Below are positions 16,911 to 25,890 of a stretch of DNA of 64,000 nt, in pieces; position 1 is the stretch's first letter, and every line of letters starts with the position of its first letter. This stretch comes from CAYZED01 sp964477445 (lineage in GTDB: Bacteria > Bacillota > Clostridia > Lutisporales > Lutisporaceae). The DNA lies in the NCBI GenBank assembly GCA_964477445.1, contig CAYZED010000010.1:8612-72611 (forward strand), given 5' to 3'. The notes under the pieces are model-generated. The model had not been told where the DNA came from, did no database searches, and was given only the letters and a program-made list of their open reading frames with translations. Made by a program: the position numbers and the translations under genes.

Positions 16911-17807
16911 ATGTTGAAAAAGCGGTATAAAGAAATTTTATTGGTAATAATTTTTCTGGCATTTATAGTATATGCCTTCTCTTTATGGTCATTTGCTGGA
17001 ATAGTCTCTAAAAGTGATGCTAGAATAATAATTCGTGATTTTGAAAGAGCTTATCTGTATCAAGAAGTTTTAAACAATTCCGAATATGAAAATCAAAGAG
17101 GTAAGATAATGTCAGGTTTTTTTACTTCAAAGAAAGAGTTGGAAAACCTTTTTAACATAGCTTTTAAAGCTTCTGGAGATCAAGAGTCAAAGATTTTTGT
17201 GACAGATGTTTTGAGGGGATTAGTAGCAAAATCGAAAATTGAAACTTTGAAATTCGAGAAAAAAGTCATAAATGGAGTAGCTTATGTTAAAATTAATGTT
17301 TTTAATGATAAGCTTATACCAAAATATGAAAAAGCACTTGAAGAATATCATACTAAATATTCAAAATTAATTCTTGATTTGAGAGGTGCAGCATATGGTG
17401 AAATTGAAGTTGCATCAGGAGTTGCCGATGACCTATTAGGAAATGGAAAAGAAATCTGCACTTTAGATGGGGAAGTAAAAAGCAGCATCATAAATTCGGA
17501 CGTGTTTTATTATAAATTTGACAAAATATATGTTCTTTTAGACAAAAACAGTGGAGTTCCATCTGAAATTATCGCCCTTTCACTAAAAAAAGGCCTTGGG
17601 GACAAAGTTACTTTAATAGGAAGTTCAACGCTACAGACATCTACAGCGTGTACGGATAAAAAGTATAGTGTGCATTTCGACACTAGCATTGCTTCATACA
17701 AGTGGTCAGTAGGTGGGGACACGTCTTCGGCCGTTCAGAGATATTTGGCTCCGTATAGTATGGTTAAATTAGAGACGCTAGATGATTATATTGAACAGAT
17801 AAAATAA
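16911..17807 (+). CDS. Membrane-anchored S41 peptidase-like protein without the catalytic residues
   Basis: 298 residues. An N-terminal membrane anchor (about 9-30) is followed by an extracellular domain resembling the core of C-terminal processing peptidases: LILDLRGAAYGE (153-164), YVLLDKNSGVPSEIIALSL (207-225) and TLIGSSTLQTS (234-244). In active S41 enzymes these segments read LDLRxNxGG, SASASEI and TFGKG. Here the position of the nucleophile Ser holds Val (SGVPSEI) and the Lys is replaced by Gln/Thr. The protein is thus likely a non-catalytic binding protein. There is no PDZ domain. It begins at ATG 16911; the RBS is weak (AGGATG). Confidence 0.55.
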   Translation: MLKKRYKEILLVIIFLAFIVYAFSLWSFAGIVSKSDARIIIRDFERAYLYQEVLNNSEYENQRGKIMSGFFTSKKELENLFNIAFKASGDQESKIFVTDVLRGLVAKSKIETLKFEKKVINGVAYVKINVFNDKLIPKYEKALEEYHTKYSKLILDLRGAAYGEIEVASGVADDLLGNGKEICTLDGEVKSSIINSDVFYYKFDKIYVLLDKNSGVPSEIIALSLKKGLGDKVTLIGSSTLQTSTACTDKKYSVHFDTSIASYKWSVGGDTSSAVQRYLAPYSMVKLETLDDYIEQIK

Positions 17808-17823
17808 ATGGAAACTGGGAATT

Positions 17824-17919
17824 AGTAAATGATCTAGTAAATGATCTAGTAAATGATCTAGCAAATGATTTAGCAAATGATTTAGCAAATGATTTAGCAA
17901 ATGATTTAGCAAATGAGCT
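17824..17919. repeat. Eight tandem copies of a 12-bp unit
   Basis: Eight contiguous copies of AGYAAATGATYT (first three AGTAAATGATCT, then AGCAAATGATTT, the last AGCAAATGAGCT), starting 16 nt after the stop of the S41-like gene. There are no spacers, so this is not CRISPR. It is the longest post-stop tandem array in the window. The open frame it creates on the reverse strand (SFAK repeats) is an artefact. Confidence 0.95.
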
Positions 17920-17996
17920 AGTGACGAATTCATTTACGAAGAAGTGCATTGATTAGGATGTACTGTTTCAAAAAAGGATATTTGCTAAGAAAAAGC

Positions 17997-18025
17997 TTGC
18001 AAATGCTATGGAAATATACTAAAAT
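17997..18025 (+). promoter_or_regulatory. Promoter of tRNA-Ala
   Basis: TTGCAA (17997-18002), 17 nt, TAAAAT (18020-18025). Confidence 0.6.
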
Positions 18026-18061
18026 TACTCTTGCACAAAGGAAAACACCAAGTCAAATATT

Positions 18062-18137
<76 letters not shown>

Positions 18138-18152
18138 AAAAGAAAAGTAACG

Positions 18153-18184
18153 AATCCGAATTTAGAAATGAATTCGGGTTTTTT
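18153..18184 (+). terminator. Intrinsic terminator of tRNA-Ala
   Basis: AATCCGAATT / AATTCGGGTT stem (one G-U pair), 8-nt loop, followed by a T-run. Confidence 0.75.
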
Positions 18185-18312
18185 GATTTTGAAGCAAATA
18201 GCAGTAAATATTGACTGATTTAGAATAAAAGAATAGAATAATAATTGGGAATGTTTTCAATCCGGGTCTATGATTGAATGAGTATATTTGAAAACACATT
18301 GGAGGGATTACA

Positions 18313-19329
18313 GTGAATTTTTTAGATGAAAGTAGTATATATGAGAATATCAGAGCGACAGTGACTGAGGCACAGAAAAAAGTCTATTCTACTGTTAACT
18401 TTGTCATGGTAGAAACCTACTGGAATATTGGAAAACAAATTTCCGAAGCACAAGGAGATAAAGAGAGAGCCGAGTACGGTACTGGCTTACTAAAATATCT
18501 TTCTGAAAAATTGACTGAAGATTTTGGGAAAGGCTATACTGTAACGAACTTAAAATATATGCGTTTATTTTATGCTGCGTTTCCAAATCGTCACGCACTG
18601 CGTGACCAATTGAGTTGGACACATTACAGGATGATTTTAAAGGTTGAAGATGATAAAGCAAGACAATTTTATCTTGACGAATGCGTAAAATCCAATTGGA
18701 GCACAAGGCAGCTAGAACGTCAAATTAACTCGTTTTATTATCAGAGACTTTTATCTAGTCAAGATCAAGAAAGCGTCAGAAATGAAATACAAACACTAGA
18801 AAAAGGCATGGATATAAAAGATATTATCAGAGATCCTTATGTACTTGAATTCTTAGGTCTTGAGCAGACATCTAATCTATATGAAAAGGAAATTGAACAG
18901 GGTTTGATTGACCACTTACAGAAGTTTCTTCTCGAACTAGGGCGCGGTTTTTCTTTTGTTTCAAGGCAAAAGCGAATTACATTTGATGGAGAGCATTACT
19001 TTATCGACTTAGTTTTTTATAACTATATCCTTAAATGTTTTGTTATAGTAGATTTAAAAGTTGGAAAGCTTAAACATCAAGATATTGGGCAGATGCAGAT
19101 GTATGTGAATTACTTCACTAGAGAGCTAATGAATGATGGCGACAATCTTCCTATCGGAATTATTCTTTGTGCAGACAAAAGTGATTCGGTTGTTAAGTAC
19201 ACACTGCCTGAAGACAATAATCAGATTTTTGCTTCAAAATATAAACTTTATATGCCGTCTGAAGAAGAGTTGATACAGGAAATTGAAAAGGAACAAGAGT
19301 TATTGGAAATTGAACAGAATTTGATATGA
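18313..19329 (+). CDS. YhcG/DUF1016 family PD-(D/E)XK nuclease-like protein
   Basis: 338 residues from GTG 18313 (GGAGGGA upstream), the usual length. The N-terminal DUF1016 helical region (about 1-150) contains ETYWNIGKQI, YGTGLLKYLS and SWTHYRMIL. The C-terminal nuclease-like domain contains YFIDLVFYN and FVIVDLKVGKLKHQDIGQMQ, giving the D...D-x-K active-site pattern. Family members occur near restriction-modification and mobile regions and are thought to act on nucleic acid; the substrate is not known. Here it stands alone beside a tRNA gene, a common location for acquired genes. Confidence 0.88.
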   Translation: MNFLDESSIYENIRATVTEAQKKVYSTVNFVMVETYWNIGKQISEAQGDKERAEYGTGLLKYLSEKLTEDFGKGYTVTNLKYMRLFYAAFPNRHALRDQLSWTHYRMILKVEDDKARQFYLDECVKSNWSTRQLERQINSFYYQRLLSSQDQESVRNEIQTLEKGMDIKDIIRDPYVLEFLGLEQTSNLYEKEIEQGLIDHLQKFLLELGRGFSFVSRQKRITFDGEHYFIDLVFYNYILKCFVIVDLKVGKLKHQDIGQMQMYVNYFTRELMNDGDNLPIGIILCADKSDSVVKYTLPEDNNQIFASKYKLYMPSEEELIQEIEKEQELLEIEQNLI

Positions 19330-19449
19330 TCAATATATATTGATTTTCACCAGATTATCGAGCGAAATGCGATTATGCGGTGATAATATGATAAAAACAA
19401 GGCAAATATTTATGATTTTTCATTTTAACTCTAAGGGGGGCAATAAAAG

Positions 19450-20388
19450 ATGTCATACGATCTGAAAAGTAAGCTAGTAATTGCAGTAGCATCCAGGGCA
19501 ATATTCAATCTTGAGAAGGAAAACGAAATATACGAGAATGAAGGGCTAGGAAGCTACATCAAATATCAAATTGAGCACGAAGCGGATTTGTTAGAAAAGG
19601 GAACTGCCTTTCCGCTTGTGGAAATGCTTTTGAATTTGAACAAAGAATTCGAAGAGCCAATTGTCGAGGTTATTGTTATGTCCAGAAATAGCCCAGAGAC
19701 AGGCCTGAGAGTTTTTAATACTATAGAGACCTATGGGTTAAATGTTCGTAGAGCGGCGTTTACAGGCGGAGAAAAGATGGAGAGCTACCTTAAACCTTTT
19801 GAGGTAGATTTATTTCTCTCAAAAAATCTTGCTGATGTTCAGGACACCATTGATGCAGGGTTTGCGGCTGCTCTTATATATAATCCTCCAAGTGATTACA
19901 CTCCAGATAAAAAGCAAATTAGGATTGCCTTTGATGCTGATGCAGTTTTGTTTTCAGAGGAGTCCGAGTTGATTTACAAAACTCAGGGACTAGAGGCATT
20001 TATAGAAAATGAGAAGCTGAACGCACAGAAAGCTTTGCCAGAAGGGCCATTCGGGAAGCTATTAAAGACCTTATCAAAAATAAAAGAAAAAGATTCGGAA
20101 ATACTGAGAATCGCTATTGTCACTGCTAGAAATAGTCCGGCTCATAAGAGGATTATTTTGACCTTACGAGAGTGGGGAGTGAAAGTGGATGAGGCTTTCT
20201 TTCTTGGGGGAGTAAGCAAAGATCAAGTGTTGAAATCTTTTAATGCTCATATATTTTTTGATGATCAGGATTCACATGTAGGATTAGCATCGGAGAAAGT
20301 ACCAGCAGGGAGGGTTCCGTATAGATCAGACTCGTTATTGAATGTAAAACTTTTTGACCAAAACATTGATTTGGATAAAAAGTTTTGA
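19450..20388 (+). CDS. Cytosolic 5'-nucleotidase family protein (PF06189-like)
   Basis: 312 residues, RBS AAGGGGGG. It resembles the cN-I (NT5C1) 5'-nucleotidase family: LVIAVASRAIFNLEKEN at the N-terminus, EVIVMSRNSPETGLRVF, and a HAD-like IAFDADAVLFSEESE with the DxD nucleophile/acid pair. Further motifs are IAIVTARNSPAHKR and HIFFDDQDSHV. The reaction would be dephosphorylation of nucleoside monophosphates. No other nucleotide-salvage gene is adjacent. Length and motif order are normal. Confidence 0.88.
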   Translation: MSYDLKSKLVIAVASRAIFNLEKENEIYENEGLGSYIKYQIEHEADLLEKGTAFPLVEMLLNLNKEFEEPIVEVIVMSRNSPETGLRVFNTIETYGLNVRRAAFTGGEKMESYLKPFEVDLFLSKNLADVQDTIDAGFAAALIYNPPSDYTPDKKQIRIAFDADAVLFSEESELIYKTQGLEAFIENEKLNAQKALPEGPFGKLLKTLSKIKEKDSEILRIAIVTARNSPAHKRIILTLREWGVKVDEAFFLGGVSKDQVLKSFNAHIFFDDQDSHVGLASEKVPAGRVPYRSDSLLNVKLFDQNIDLDKKF

Positions 20389-20447
20389 TATAGAATATGT
20401 AAGTCCGAAAATTAAATCTGAAGAGAAAACGTAGGGAGATGTGAAAA

Positions 20448-21335
20448 TTGAAGGATAAGAAGCTTGATGAAATTGAAAAAACGATGACTGAAAAAATTAT
20501 GGGATTGCAAGATGAAAGAGGCTGTTGGAATGTCTTAAAAGAAGGCGATAAATATTTTCCGCAGTATAATTATTATGTCCCAAATTATAAATCAACGCTT
20601 TGGACTCTTATACTTTTAGCAGACCTGAAAGCTGATCCGAAGGATAAGAGGTTTCTCAAGCCTCTAAAAATAATCACCGAACATTTTTTAAATAAGCAGA
20701 TAGGAATTTTTTCACTAGGGAAAAGCCACTTTCCAATACCCTGCTTGAATGGGAATATGATCTATTTGCATTCTTATTTTCAATCTGGTGAAGAGGAAAT
20801 TATTAATAGAGTTGTTGATTTTTTTGCACCGTATCAAAGGTTTGATGATGGCGATTTTGTGACACCCTCTTCATTTCCGTATTGTTCTAATCGAAGCTGC
20901 TATGGGAAACACACCTGTTATTGGGGAGTAGTTAAGCTACTTAAAGGATTGTCCTTTATACCAGCAGATAAACGTTCAGAGAATGCAAAAGATTTAATAA
21001 AAAAGTGTGTTGATTTTATTTTGCTTCACGAAGTATGCTACAGTTCCCATAACAAAACAAATTTTATTCATACTATTATTAAACAATTGGCATTTCCAAA
21101 TATGTACGAGAGTGATTTTCTTGAAATATTGTGGCTTCTGAAAAGAGAACAGGTAAAGTCTGAAAACATGAAAAAGGCTCTGAATTTGCTAAAAAGTAAA
21201 ATGGATTCAGAATCAACCTGGAAGATAGAACGAAAAATTAAGGATTTAATAATTCCTATTGGAAAAAAGAATTATGGGAATGAATTAATAACAAATAGAG
21301 CAAGCGAGGTAATGGAGTTTTATAAAGATTTGTAG
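20448..21335 (+). CDS. Uncharacterised protein, predicted alpha/alpha-toroid
   Basis: 295 residues from TTG 20448 (GTAGGGAGATG upstream). It has no signal peptide. Segments such as LQDERGCWNV, YKSTLWTLILLADLKADP and HTCYWGVVKLLKGLSFIP resemble the helical repeats of prenyltransferase/squalene-cyclase-type toroids. There are seven or so cysteines (PYCSNRSCYGKHTCYWG) that could bind metal. I do not know the function. It follows the nucleotidase gene by 59 nt and may share its transcript. Confidence 0.6.
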   Translation: MKDKKLDEIEKTMTEKIMGLQDERGCWNVLKEGDKYFPQYNYYVPNYKSTLWTLILLADLKADPKDKRFLKPLKIITEHFLNKQIGIFSLGKSHFPIPCLNGNMIYLHSYFQSGEEEIINRVVDFFAPYQRFDDGDFVTPSSFPYCSNRSCYGKHTCYWGVVKLLKGLSFIPADKRSENAKDLIKKCVDFILLHEVCYSSHNKTNFIHTIIKQLAFPNMYESDFLEILWLLKREQVKSENMKKALNLLKSKMDSESTWKIERKIKDLIIPIGKKNYGNELITNRASEVMEFYKDL

Positions 21336-21417
21336 AAAAAATTGAAGTTATCGTTCATATATAATTCGTGATATAATATATAATATATTTTGTTATTAAT
21401 TATGAAGGAGAAGAACT

Positions 21418-22683
21418 ATGATATTAAAAGCCCGAAAACTAATAATTGGTGATGGAGTAACTTCCATTGAAAACGGAGCAGTAGCGATTGAAGATGGCAA
21501 AATAATTGCCATTGGTAATGCAAAGGAACTTGAGGCGAAATACCCTGACAAAGCAGTAACCGATTACGGTGATGCGACAATAACTCCAGGTCTTATTGAT
21601 ATGCACGTTCATATTGGTAATTGCCAAACGCAGCCGGACATGGAATTATATAATCAACAGTTAAAAGGGTTAATGGCTACGCATGAGCTTATTTTGTCCT
21701 TGAAAAAAGGTGTTACTACAGTAAGAGATGTAGCTTCAGATAATAAGTTTTGTGAAACCTTAAAAATTGCCGCAAAGAAAGGCTACATTCAAGTACCTAG
21801 AATACTTACCACTGATAGAGGGATTTGTATGAGCGGGGGCCATGGAGCTGGACTCTCTGGTGTACTAGAAGTTGATTCGCCTTGGGAAGTTCGAAAGGCA
21901 ATAAGACAAAACATTAGAGAAGGTGCTGATTGGATAAAAATACTTACAAGTCATAGAACATTTACTCCTGAATATACGATGGAAGAATTAAATGCAGCAG
22001 TGGATGAATGTCATAGAGTTGGAAAGAAAATATGCGTTCATGCTGGAACAGAGCCAGCATTATCGATGTGTATTGAAGCAGGTTTTGACACCATAGAGCA
22101 TGGAACATATTTGACTGTTGAACAAGCAAAAACCATGAAAGAAAAGAATATTGCTTGGGTACCGACTATTATTGCTTACGCTTATATTAATGAACTTTAT
22201 AAGAAGCAAGCAGAACAAATGGGTATCGACCATAATATGATTACGCCAGAAAAAATCGAAGAACTTAAATGTGAATTGAAATTAACAAGACCTGAATTTG
22301 ATCAAAGTGTGTTCAGTAACGAAAATGTAAGTAGTTATGCATATTTTAAAAATGCCACTGATATTTATGAAAAAAACTTAAAAGAATTAGCAGAAACCGG
22401 TGTTACTATTCTGGCAGGTACCGACATGGTCGTTTATGGAGCACCAGTAACTCCAGTAGCAGAAGAACTAGAGTATATGGTTAGCTTTGGTATGGGAACG
22501 TTATCCGCGATCAAAACAGCTACTTCTGCGCCAGCTAAAGTTTTAGGACTAGACAGCCAGATAGGATTATTAAAAGAAGGGCTATTTGCTGATATTGCTA
22601 TATTTGAGGGCGACGTAGAAAAAGATATTGCCGGGCTTAAAAAATGTAAGGCAGTATATGTTTTTGGGAAGAAAGTGGAATAG
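21418..22683 (+). CDS. Metal-dependent amidohydrolase (imidazolonepropionase-like)
   Basis: 421 residues, RBS GAAGGAGAAG. It has the amidohydrolase superfamily layout: small beta-sandwich ends (EDGKIIAIG at the start, LFADIAIFEGD at the end), a metal site DMHVHIG (HxH), a likely carboxylated Lys in DWIKILTSH, His in ICVHAGTEP and TIEHGTYL, and a catalytic Asp in LAGTDM. The subgroup includes imidazolonepropionases and Xaa-Pro dipeptidases such as proline-type hydrolases; the actual substrate is unknown. It has its own AT-rich promoter region (TATAAT upstream) and a terminator at 22752. Confidence 0.88.
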   Translation: MILKARKLIIGDGVTSIENGAVAIEDGKIIAIGNAKELEAKYPDKAVTDYGDATITPGLIDMHVHIGNCQTQPDMELYNQQLKGLMATHELILSLKKGVTTVRDVASDNKFCETLKIAAKKGYIQVPRILTTDRGICMSGGHGAGLSGVLEVDSPWEVRKAIRQNIREGADWIKILTSHRTFTPEYTMEELNAAVDECHRVGKKICVHAGTEPALSMCIEAGFDTIEHGTYLTVEQAKTMKEKNIAWVPTIIAYAYINELYKKQAEQMGIDHNMITPEKIEELKCELKLTRPEFDQSVFSNENVSSYAYFKNATDIYEKNLKELAETGVTILAGTDMVVYGAPVTPVAEELEYMVSFGMGTLSAIKTATSAPAKVLGLDSQIGLLKEGLFADIAIFEGDVEKDIAGLKKCKAVYVFGKKVE

Positions 22684-22751
22684 TATCAGCTAGAGAAAAA
22701 ATACGGAGATAAAAAAATAAAGATATAAGAAATATAGAGACAAGCAATACT

Positions 22752-22786
22752 AAAGCCAGTAATCCTTTGCGATTGTTGGCTTTTTT
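22752..22786 (+). terminator. Intrinsic terminator of the amidohydrolase gene
   Basis: AAAGCCAGTAATC / GATTGTTGGCTTT stem (two G-U pairs), 6-nt loop, T6. Confidence 0.8.
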
Positions 22787-22801
22787 GCATTATGGTATAA
22801 T
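22773..22801 (+). promoter_or_regulatory. Promoter of the helicase operon, overlapping the terminator
   Basis: TTGTTG (22773-22778) lies inside the right arm of the preceding terminator, 17 nt before TATAAT (22796-22801). The leader of about 160 nt to the helicase start holds no gene that I can see. Confidence 0.5.
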
Positions 22802-22964
22802 TGTGAAGAATGACGATCATGCAGAAAATACATGCTAAACAAATAACGATTATGTGAAAAAAACCGTTGATATAAATAGCGATTTTGAGTATGTTAAAAT
22901 TTCTATAGCTAATACATTTTCTATTGACATGAATGAGTAACAATAATAGGAGTAATGCTTTATT

Positions 22965-25556
22965 ATGAGTGAATCAATAAATTCAAGCTATTTAATCAAT
23001 GAGAATAACTGCATAATGGGCTATGAAGATCATCTTTATAAGCGATTAAAAGTTGCAATAGAAAGACATGATAAAATTGATATCATAGTCTCTTTTCTTA
23101 TGGAATCAGGCGTTCGGATGTTAGTCGAAGATTTCAGGGACGCAATTAATAGAGGTGCCAGTGTAAGAATTCTTTGTGGTAACTATCTCAACATTACTCA
23201 GCCTCAGGCACTATATCTTCTTAAAATGGAATTGGGAGATACTGTTGACTTGAGGTTCTATAGTGATATGAAAAGATCCTTTCATCCGAAAGCATATATT
23301 TTTGAGAACTTAACGAATGGCGAAATATTTATTGGATCTTCAAATATATCGAAGTCCGCCTTAACAAATGGAATTGAATGGAATTATAGAATAGAGAAAA
23401 ATAAGAATTTACTAGACTTTGAGCACTTTAAAAATGAATTTCAAGAACTGTTTATAAATAAATCTATTATTATTGATGATGGGGTTTTAAAACAGTATTC
23501 GAAGAGTTGGAAAAAGCCTAAAACAGATTTTTTCCAGGAAACTTTTGAACAAGAGGATGAAGATACACTTAGAGATGGCCTCGGAGAAGCCATTGAAGAT
23601 AATCTTGAAGCTACTTCGATGGTCGCACATGCAGAGGCTGATAATTGGAGAATTCAAGATCAAAAAGAGCGAGAGGAAAACTTACGACAGTTATTTACAC
23701 CTAGAGGAGCACAAATAGAAGCTTTGTACGAGTTAAAAAAAGCGAGGCTTGAAGGGTGGGAAAAAGGAATTATAGTTGCAGCTACAGGGATTGGTAAAAC
23801 ATATTTAGCTGCATTTGATTCGCGGGAATTTAATAAAATTCTTTTTGTGGCTCATAGGGAAGAGATTCTTTATCAAGCAGAGAGAAGTTTTAAGAATATT
23901 AGACCACAGCTAAGTACTGGTTTTTTTACTGGAAATCAGAAAGATGTTAGCCAAGATATTATTTTTGCGACTGTTCAGACGTTAGGGAAAGATAAACAAT
24001 TAGGTGAAGGACTTTTTAGTCCAAAACATTTCTCTTATATTGTTATTGATGAATTCCATCATGCTATTGCTGGGAACTATAAGAATATTCTCGACTATTT
24101 TAAACCAGAATTTATGTTGGGATTAACAGCGACGCCTGAGAGAATGGACAATGAGGATGTTTTTGCGCTATGTGATTATAACCTGATATATGAAGTTAGA
24201 CTGAAGGAGGCCATAAATAAAGGCTGGCTAGCTCCTTTTCGTTATTATGGAATATATGATTCCACTGATTATGAGAATATAGCTTTTAAAAATGGGAAAT
24301 ATGACGCTAAAGACTTGGAAAAATCACTAATTAAAGATGATAGAGCTCGATTGATTCTGGATAATTACAGAAAATACGATAGCGACTGTGGATTAGGATT
24401 TTGTGCAAATATGCGGCATGCTGTTTTTATGGCAAAATTTTTTAGTGAAAATGGAATTAAAGCAAAAGCAGTAATAAGTGATAGTTCAGCGGTTCATGAC
24501 GATGAATTACGATTTATTATAGAGCGAAAAACTGGGATATTATCTTTAAGGACTGGAGACACAAAAATAATTTTCTCTGTGGATATGTTTAATGAGGGGT
24601 TGGACGTGCCAGAGGTTGATATGGTTATGTTTCTAAGACCGACTGAGTCACCTACAATTTTCCTCCAACAACTTGGAAGAGGACTACGAAAACATGGCAA
24701 GAAAAAATATGTAAATGTTCTGGACTTTATAGGAAACTATAAAAAAGCAAATTTAATTCCATTTATGCTGATTAGCTCAGACTCAAAAGCTACTCAAAAT
24801 AATGCAGGACGAAAACGCATTTTGCCAAATGAAGAAGATTTTCCAGAAGGCTGTATGATTGATTTTGATTTTAGAATCATTGATTTATTCAAAAAGATGG
24901 ACTCGGATAAAAAAATATATTTTAATGACATTGTTGACGAAGAGTATCGCATCAGTGAAGGATTGGGACACAAGGCACTCCGCCTTGAAATGTATACCTA
25001 CATGAATAAAGAAATGATAAACAATGCGTTAACAAAAAAAGATTTAAATATTTTTAGGGATTTTCTCGGGCATCTTGATTTAATCGGTGAAATAGATGAA
25101 GACGAAAAAGCATTGCTAGGGACCGTGGCTCATGAATTTCTAAAAGAAATCGAAAAAACGGCAATGACCAGATTATACAAAATGCCCATTTTGCTTGGCT
25201 TCTATAATAATGGCGAAATTAAGATGGAAATTGACGATTATGACATTGCAAGGAATTTCAGATCCTACTATTCAAATCATGCTAATGCGTTGGATTTACT
25301 GGACCAGGAAAGCACTAAAGATTTCATGGAGTGGGATTTAAAGAAGTATGTGTCTTTAGCAAGGCGAAACCCGATGAAATTTCTAGCAGAATCTGCACCC
25401 CAATTTTTCTCTCAAAAAGAGGGGAAATTTTGTTTATCAAATGAATTAGCACCATATATTAAGAACCCTGCTTTTGTAAGACATTTTAAGGATATAATTG
25501 ATTATAAGACAAGAAGATTTGTAAGGGAGAGACTAGAGAATGAAAACAATATATAA
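22965..25556 (+). CDS. PLD-nuclease / DEAD-box superfamily II helicase fusion
   Basis: 863 residues. The N-terminal domain (about 1-180) is a single phospholipase-D-like HKD unit with FHPKAYIF and IGSSNISKSAL. A superfamily II helicase follows: Walker A AATGIGKTY (about 271), YIVIDEFHHA (about 362), GLTATPER, DMFNEGLDVPEVDMVMFLRP and QQLGRGLRKHGKKKYVNV. The remaining ~230 residues look like the DUF3427-type C-terminus. The order matches proteins that are often carried in defence islands and is also related to the RadD/YejH helicases. The last 17 nt overlap the next gene, so the pair is co-translated. Defence is inferred; repair is the alternative. Confidence 0.85.
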   Translation: MSESINSSYLINENNCIMGYEDHLYKRLKVAIERHDKIDIIVSFLMESGVRMLVEDFRDAINRGASVRILCGNYLNITQPQALYLLKMELGDTVDLRFYSDMKRSFHPKAYIFENLTNGEIFIGSSNISKSALTNGIEWNYRIEKNKNLLDFEHFKNEFQELFINKSIIIDDGVLKQYSKSWKKPKTDFFQETFEQEDEDTLRDGLGEAIEDNLEATSMVAHAEADNWRIQDQKEREENLRQLFTPRGAQIEALYELKKARLEGWEKGIIVAATGIGKTYLAAFDSREFNKILFVAHREEILYQAERSFKNIRPQLSTGFFTGNQKDVSQDIIFATVQTLGKDKQLGEGLFSPKHFSYIVIDEFHHAIAGNYKNILDYFKPEFMLGLTATPERMDNEDVFALCDYNLIYEVRLKEAINKGWLAPFRYYGIYDSTDYENIAFKNGKYDAKDLEKSLIKDDRARLILDNYRKYDSDCGLGFCANMRHAVFMAKFFSENGIKAKAVISDSSAVHDDELRFIIERKTGILSLRTGDTKIIFSVDMFNEGLDVPEVDMVMFLRPTESPTIFLQQLGRGLRKHGKKKYVNVLDFIGNYKKANLIPFMLISSDSKATQNNAGRKRILPNEEDFPEGCMIDFDFRIIDLFKKMDSDKKIYFNDIVDEEYRISEGLGHKALRLEMYTYMNKEMINNALTKKDLNIFRDFLGHLDLIGEIDEDEKALLGTVAHEFLKEIEKTAMTRLYKMPILLGFYNNGEIKMEIDDYDIARNFRSYYSNHANALDLLDQESTKDFMEWDLKKYVSLARRNPMKFLAESAPQFFSQKEGKFCLSNELAPYIKNPAFVRHFKDIIDYKTRRFVRERLENENNI

Positions 25557-25854
25557 TAAGTTAATAAGGGATCACATACCAGAAATTATTGAATCAGACG
25601 GAAAAGTTGCAAGGTTTGAAAAAATAGAAGGTGAAAGACTACTTAGAGAATTGAATCTTAAATTAGAAGAAGAATTGGCAGAATACAAAGGGTCCGGTGC
25701 GGTGGAAGAATTAGCTGATATCTATGAAGTTATTAAGGGTATCCTTGATTATAAAGGAATAAGTGAATTGGAGTTCAAAGAAATAGTAGAGAAGAAAGCG
25801 ACAAAAAGAGGATCCTTTAAAAAAGGGTTGTTCTTGATAGAAGTTGAAGGATAA
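25540..25854 (+). CDS. MazG-like house-cleaning NTP pyrophosphohydrolase
   Basis: 104 residues. It has the all-alpha NTP pyrophosphohydrolase pattern: YNKLIRDHIPEIIE at the start, then LEEELAEY (E-E-x2-E) and EELADIYEVIKGIL (E-x2-D), which bind Mg-NTP. It is of the COG4997 type, related to phosphoribosyl-ATP pyrophosphatase, but there are no his genes nearby, so histidine synthesis is unlikely. The 17-nt overlap with the helicase gene suggests that it works with the helicase, for example by removing aberrant nucleotides or depleting dNTPs. Confidence 0.82.
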   Translation: MKTIYNKLIRDHIPEIIESDGKVARFEKIEGERLLRELNLKLEEELAEYKGSGAVEELADIYEVIKGILDYKGISELEFKEIVEKKATKRGSFKKGLFLIEVEG

Positions 25855-25890
25855 AACTTAAGAGAAAAGATAACAAACAGGAGGAATATC

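Noticed and set aside
17824..17919. Possible CRISPR array at the eight-copy repeat
   Set aside because: Units of 12 bp are contiguous with no spacers, and no cas genes are in the window.
25540..25854. Histidine-biosynthesis HisE
   Set aside because: Only distant MazG-superfamily similarity and no other his genes; the overlap ties it to the helicase instead.
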